Shown in pieces: positions 16,165 to 19,191 of a stretch of DNA of 19,191 bases. Within the stretch, counting starts at the first letter, position 1, and the number at the start of each line of letters is the position of its first letter. The DNA is from Acephala macrosclerotiorum (Eukaryota; Ascomycota; Leotiomycetes; Helotiales; Mollisiaceae). The DNA lies in the NCBI GenBank assembly GCA_014904845.1, contig MU119789.1, positions 1 through 19,191 of the forward strand, given 5' to 3'. The notes under the pieces are model-generated. The model worked only from the letters and a program-made list of their open reading frames with translations, was not told where the DNA came from and ran no database searches. A program made the position numbers and the translations under genes.

Positions 16165-17266
16165 ATGTCAGCATTTACCCCGCGTTCCTCGTATTCGGAC
16201 CCCGCACTCGGCTTCTCTCAAATCAAACTTTCTCATCACCCATCGACCTCCAAAACAGTAACCCCAGTGATCATTCTCACGATATCAAGGGTCGAGAAGA
16301 ACAATACCTTCACTTCAGTCATGGAAAATGACATGGTCCGAGCATTTGATATGCTAGATCAAGACGACCGGGTGAAAGTCATTGTTGTCACTGGCGAAGG
16401 TAAGAATTTCTGCGCAGGCGCAGATCTTGAGATTGGTTTGGAAAGAACACCTGGAGTTGGTGTTAAGGAGCATAGAGATGGGTATGTAGATGTACACCTT
16501 GTTCATAGAAGCCTGAAGGTCGAATTATTCGCTAATTTTGGCAGTGGAGGCAGGACTGCCCTTGCAATTCATCGTTGTCGGAAACCTACCATAGCAGCGA
16601 TTCAAGGACCAGCAATTGGCGTAAGTGCTTGATTCTTATCTTTGTTTTGTTCCAACTTGCTGAATTTAACTAGATAGGTATCACGATGACCTTGCCAATG
16701 GCGATCCGAGTTGCGTGGGAAGGCGCGAAGGTTGGATTCGTCTTTTCGCAACGTGGAGTCGTAATGGAAGCTGCGTCTTCCTTCTTCCTTCCTCGACTCA
16801 TTGGGCACTCCCGCGCCATGTAGGTCTTCAAGCCACCCTCTCGATCTGTCGCTAATCTAAAACCAGATATTTGACAACAACTGGGTCTGTAATACCGGCG
16901 TCATCACCTCACTTCGGAGATCTCTTTCATGCCCTTCTGCTATCCCCGCACGACGTTCTTCCTCACGCTCTAGGAATAGCTGAACAAATCGCTTCTCAAA
17001 CCTCAACAGTGAGTACGTATCTGATGCGAGAAATGATGTGGCGGAACCCAGGAAGTGCAGAGGGTACGCACTTGCTTGACTCGCAGATTATGTGGGAACT
17101 TTACGAGACTGAGGATAAGAAAGAAGGCGTGAGGGCTTTCTTAGAGAAGAGAAAGCCGACGATGAAGGGTAATTTGAGAGAAGGTATGCCGAGGAATGTG
17201 CCGTGGTGGGAGCCGATTAACACGGTGCCGAGAAGTGGGTTGCGGGATGCGAAGTCAAGACTTTGA
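16165..17266 (+). CDS. Peroxisomal enoyl-CoA hydratase/isomerase
   Basis: Four exons join in phase: 16165-16481, 16545-16620, 16674-16819, 16867-17266, giving 312 aa. Introns are 63, 53 and 47 nt with donors GTATGT, GTAAGT and GTAGGT. The open frame runs upstream from a TTG at 16120, but the first ATG is 16165. This is a crotonase-fold protein: oxyanion-hole segment [11 protein letters not shown] (about 81-91), [40 protein letters not shown] and [14 protein letters not shown] (Glu163). The two hydratase glutamates expected in GGCE- and QPE-type motifs are not in place, while E-x-x-S-S-x-x-x-P-R resembles delta3,delta2-enoyl-CoA isomerases (Eci1/ECI2 type), so isomerase activity on unsaturated fatty-acyl-CoA is at least as likely as hydration. 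The C-terminus is SRL, a PTS1 peroxisome-import signal. Expected role: beta-oxidation of unsaturated fatty acids. The first intron is in frame and stop-free. Confidence 0.88.
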
Positions 17267-17440
17267 GATTTGGCACGACTGAGTTGTTACAGAAAAATGC
17301 TGGAATATAATCTGATTTACCATTTTAATGACGATTAAACAGTTTCCAGCCTCAGAGATCCTTCTGGTCTTGAATATTATGTCCAACTGTGAGATGTTCA
17401 CATTAGAGCCAATCTCCCAACAGCAGACAGCGCACGACAG
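17267..17440. other. Short intergenic stretch
   Basis: 3' flank of the isomerase gene. No motif beyond ordinary AT-leaning sequence near 17300-17340. Confidence 0.4.
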
Positions 17441-18516
17441 ATGACAGGAGCTTCAGCAGTGGGGCGAGTGCTTGGTGATGACTCTATCGTCACCGCTGAA
17501 GATGAAATCTCTTCCAGGTAAGCTCCCGGCAACCATCCAAGCCTGCCCCCAAACCTGGTTAACCACCAGCCTACTCATGATTAGTCAACCAATAACCTTC
17601 GTCAGAAGCTTCAGCTTACACCTATCACTTTTCTCGATAATCTCTACCACGTCACCCTCCTTTACCGTGACCTCATGTTCGTCCTGGCCAGTGAAGTCGC
17701 ATATGGCTGTTTTGCGAGTTCATGGTTGGTGCAGCTGGTGGAGGCCGAGTATCCCCAGGGGAAGAGGCATGATTTTTGACAGGAAACGGTGCTTTAGATT
17801 GGGAAATACTCAATTCAATTCAGCCCAATATCCGGTCTCACTTCGTGAGCGATCATATGCTTGACTTCACGACCAGCACGCCAGGACTTCTTTATCAAAA
17901 ACGTATCTTGGTCGACCGCAATTCGAGAGACTTCACAACCCCAGAGGACGACGTTTCGGGTCGCCGGCCGCTCCTGGAATTGCTCTATACCTACATTCAA
18001 GCTCGCTGCGAGGATGGAAGAGATAAGATATTCGGCCTTTATGTCTTTGCCGATGCTTGTTGCACGGAAGCAATTCCCTTGGATTATTCAATCACCGTTG
18101 ATGGGTTGTTCCACCTTCTTTTGTATCATCACATTGAAGCACACTTTCCAAATTTCAAAGACACTCTAGCTGGAGAAACTCCTCGTGGTCTAGCCCACCG
18201 ACTACAGCATATACATCACCAGCTGAACTTTACAGCATCCACTTACGCCGCAATTGCCAATTTCCAATTGGTGGGATGGATTCCAACTTCCATCATGGCC
18301 GCTAAAACAAGTGCCTCCTTGGCTATTTGAAGTTCTTTGTCGGCTACGAGGTCAGATACTCGAACCAATAGAACCAACGCTATCTAACATCTTGCAAAAC
18401 AAACTCAAGCTACCGCATAATTCTTCCGCTAGGAGCCTTGAAAGATTTTCCAGGATTCAGTCGTATCTCGAATTCAAGTATGACTTTCAGCCAAGTTTCA
18501 GCGATCTTGCGATGCC
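17441..18516 (+). pseudogene. HET-like gene relic, frame-broken and transposon-truncated
   Basis: Coding-like segments lie in different frames. 17441-17517: an exon-like start (MTGASAVGRVLGDDSIVTAE) ending at a GTAAGC donor; a candidate intron runs to 17584. 17585-17772: a frame containing FLDNLYHVTLLYRDLMFVLA and SSWLVQLVEAEYPQ, ending at TGA. 17776-18330: a frame containing RRPLLELLYTYIQARCEDGR, then DKIFGLY and IPLDYSITVDGLF. The last segment matches the post-HET-domain region of fungal HET proteins (pattern L-L-x-x-x-x-x-R-x-C-x-D-x-R-D-K-I-F-G-L followed by D-Y-S). The frames do not join by simple splicing: a one-base change in a T5 run near 17777 would connect the second and third, and another shift near 18300 leads into a frame continuing to 18516, where the hAT-like element begins. 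No recognisable HET N-terminal core is present. Undetected introns or sequence errors could explain part of the breakage. Confidence 0.5.
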
Positions 18517-19191
18517 TAGACTGCTCGCAAAAAAACCATGGGATGTAGAATCCCATTTCTATTCCATTTTATAAAGTGGATTTAAATAGAGTTTTTTTTT
18601 AAAAGTCTTCTACGAATAGAGTTTTATTTTTAATCTTTTATTTATAACGCTTTATAAGGCCTTATTTAAAAATAAAACATTTATAAAATATATAAAAATA
18701 AAATATTTATAAAATATATATAAAATATATATAAAAAATTTATTAATTATTATAATATATATTAAAAATTAATTACGTTATTAATAGTATTAAAATACTC
18801 GAGTATATTAATATATTACGTTTAATAATCGTAGTTTTTACGTATTAAATATAAAATTAAAAATATTAATATATTTTCAATTTTTATACTAATTTTTTCT
18901 TAGTTAAAACACATAATAAATACGTATATATATTTCGATATTAATAATTTCTATTTTTATAATAAAAATTTAATTTGTTTTTTAATATAATTTTATAATT
19001 TAAAAGTTTAATATTTATAAAACGATTATAAAAAATCGCTCGTTTAAAAAATTTTTTTTTTTTTCGTAATTATATTAATTATATTATAAATTTCTCGTAA
19101 AATTATAATAATTTTATATAATATTAATTAAACAATTTTTTTAAAAAAAAATCGTTTTAAAATAAAAAAATATTTTTTAATTTTAATATTT
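18517..19191. mobile_element. hAT-like element copy 2, mutated, cut by window end
   Basis: Starts with TAGACTGCTCG, one transition away from the terminal repeat of the element at 4322-5386. It follows the reverse complement of that element's right end for about 165 bp (CGCAAAAAAACCATGG, the hairpin, AGAGTTTTTTTTT, GTCTTCTACGA for GTCCTCTACGA, TTTATAAGGCCTTAT), with most differences C-to-T or G-to-A. Further in it becomes AT-only and cannot be aligned by eye. If full length, it would extend about 390 bp past the window. The 8 bp before it are GCGATGCC; the matching duplication would lie outside. Confidence 0.75.

Overview
This is a window from a filamentous ascomycete (Pezizomycotina). The evidence is short spliceosomal introns (47-108 nt) with GTNNGT-like donors and CTAAC/CTGAC-like branch points, three hallmark fungal families (HET-domain protein, CFEM/PTH11-type receptor, GH12-CBM1 cellulase), and a two-compartment base composition. 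Long, almost C-free AT blocks typical of repeat-induced point mutation (RIP) alternate with gene islands. A leotiomycete would fit, but that is only an impression.

Layout. 1-2405: AT-rich RIP relic DNA with one small GC island and hairpin near 1500-1577. 2411-4313: normal-composition island holding a coding-like fragment (2411-2602, minus) and a small two-exon unknown gene (3232-3744, minus). 4322-5386: a 1,065-bp hAT-like non-autonomous transposon with a perfect 8-bp target duplication, followed one base after that duplication by a second, 277-bp TIR element (5396-5672). 5917-6837: a decayed GH12 glucanase with a C-terminal CBM1, broken by stops that look like C-to-T/G-to-A changes and by an internal deletion. 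7693-9596: an intact six-exon gene for a CFEM-bearing PTH11-like seven-helix receptor (536 aa as I join it). 10025-10440: short AT-rich relic. 10754-12853: intact single-exon HET-domain gene. 13211-15790: direct repeats and a 2-kb RIP-degraded element. 16165-17266: intact four-exon gene for a peroxisomal enoyl-CoA hydratase/isomerase ending in a PTS1 tripeptide. 17441-18516: frame-broken HET-like relic, cut at its 3' end by a second, heavily mutated copy of the hAT-like element (18517 to the window end).

The genes do not form an operon or cluster. The receptor (sensing), HET protein (non-self recognition) and fatty-acid enzyme (peroxisomal beta-oxidation) look independent. What links the window is genome dynamics: intact genes sit within a few hundred bases of mutated repeats, and two gene relics (GH12-CBM1 and HET-like) show decay that may be RIP spill-over and transposon insertion. 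I see no convincing unknown multi-gene system. The least ordinary signals are the two-copy hAT-like family with a covarying terminal hairpin, and the CpG-sparing pattern of the RIP-like mutations.
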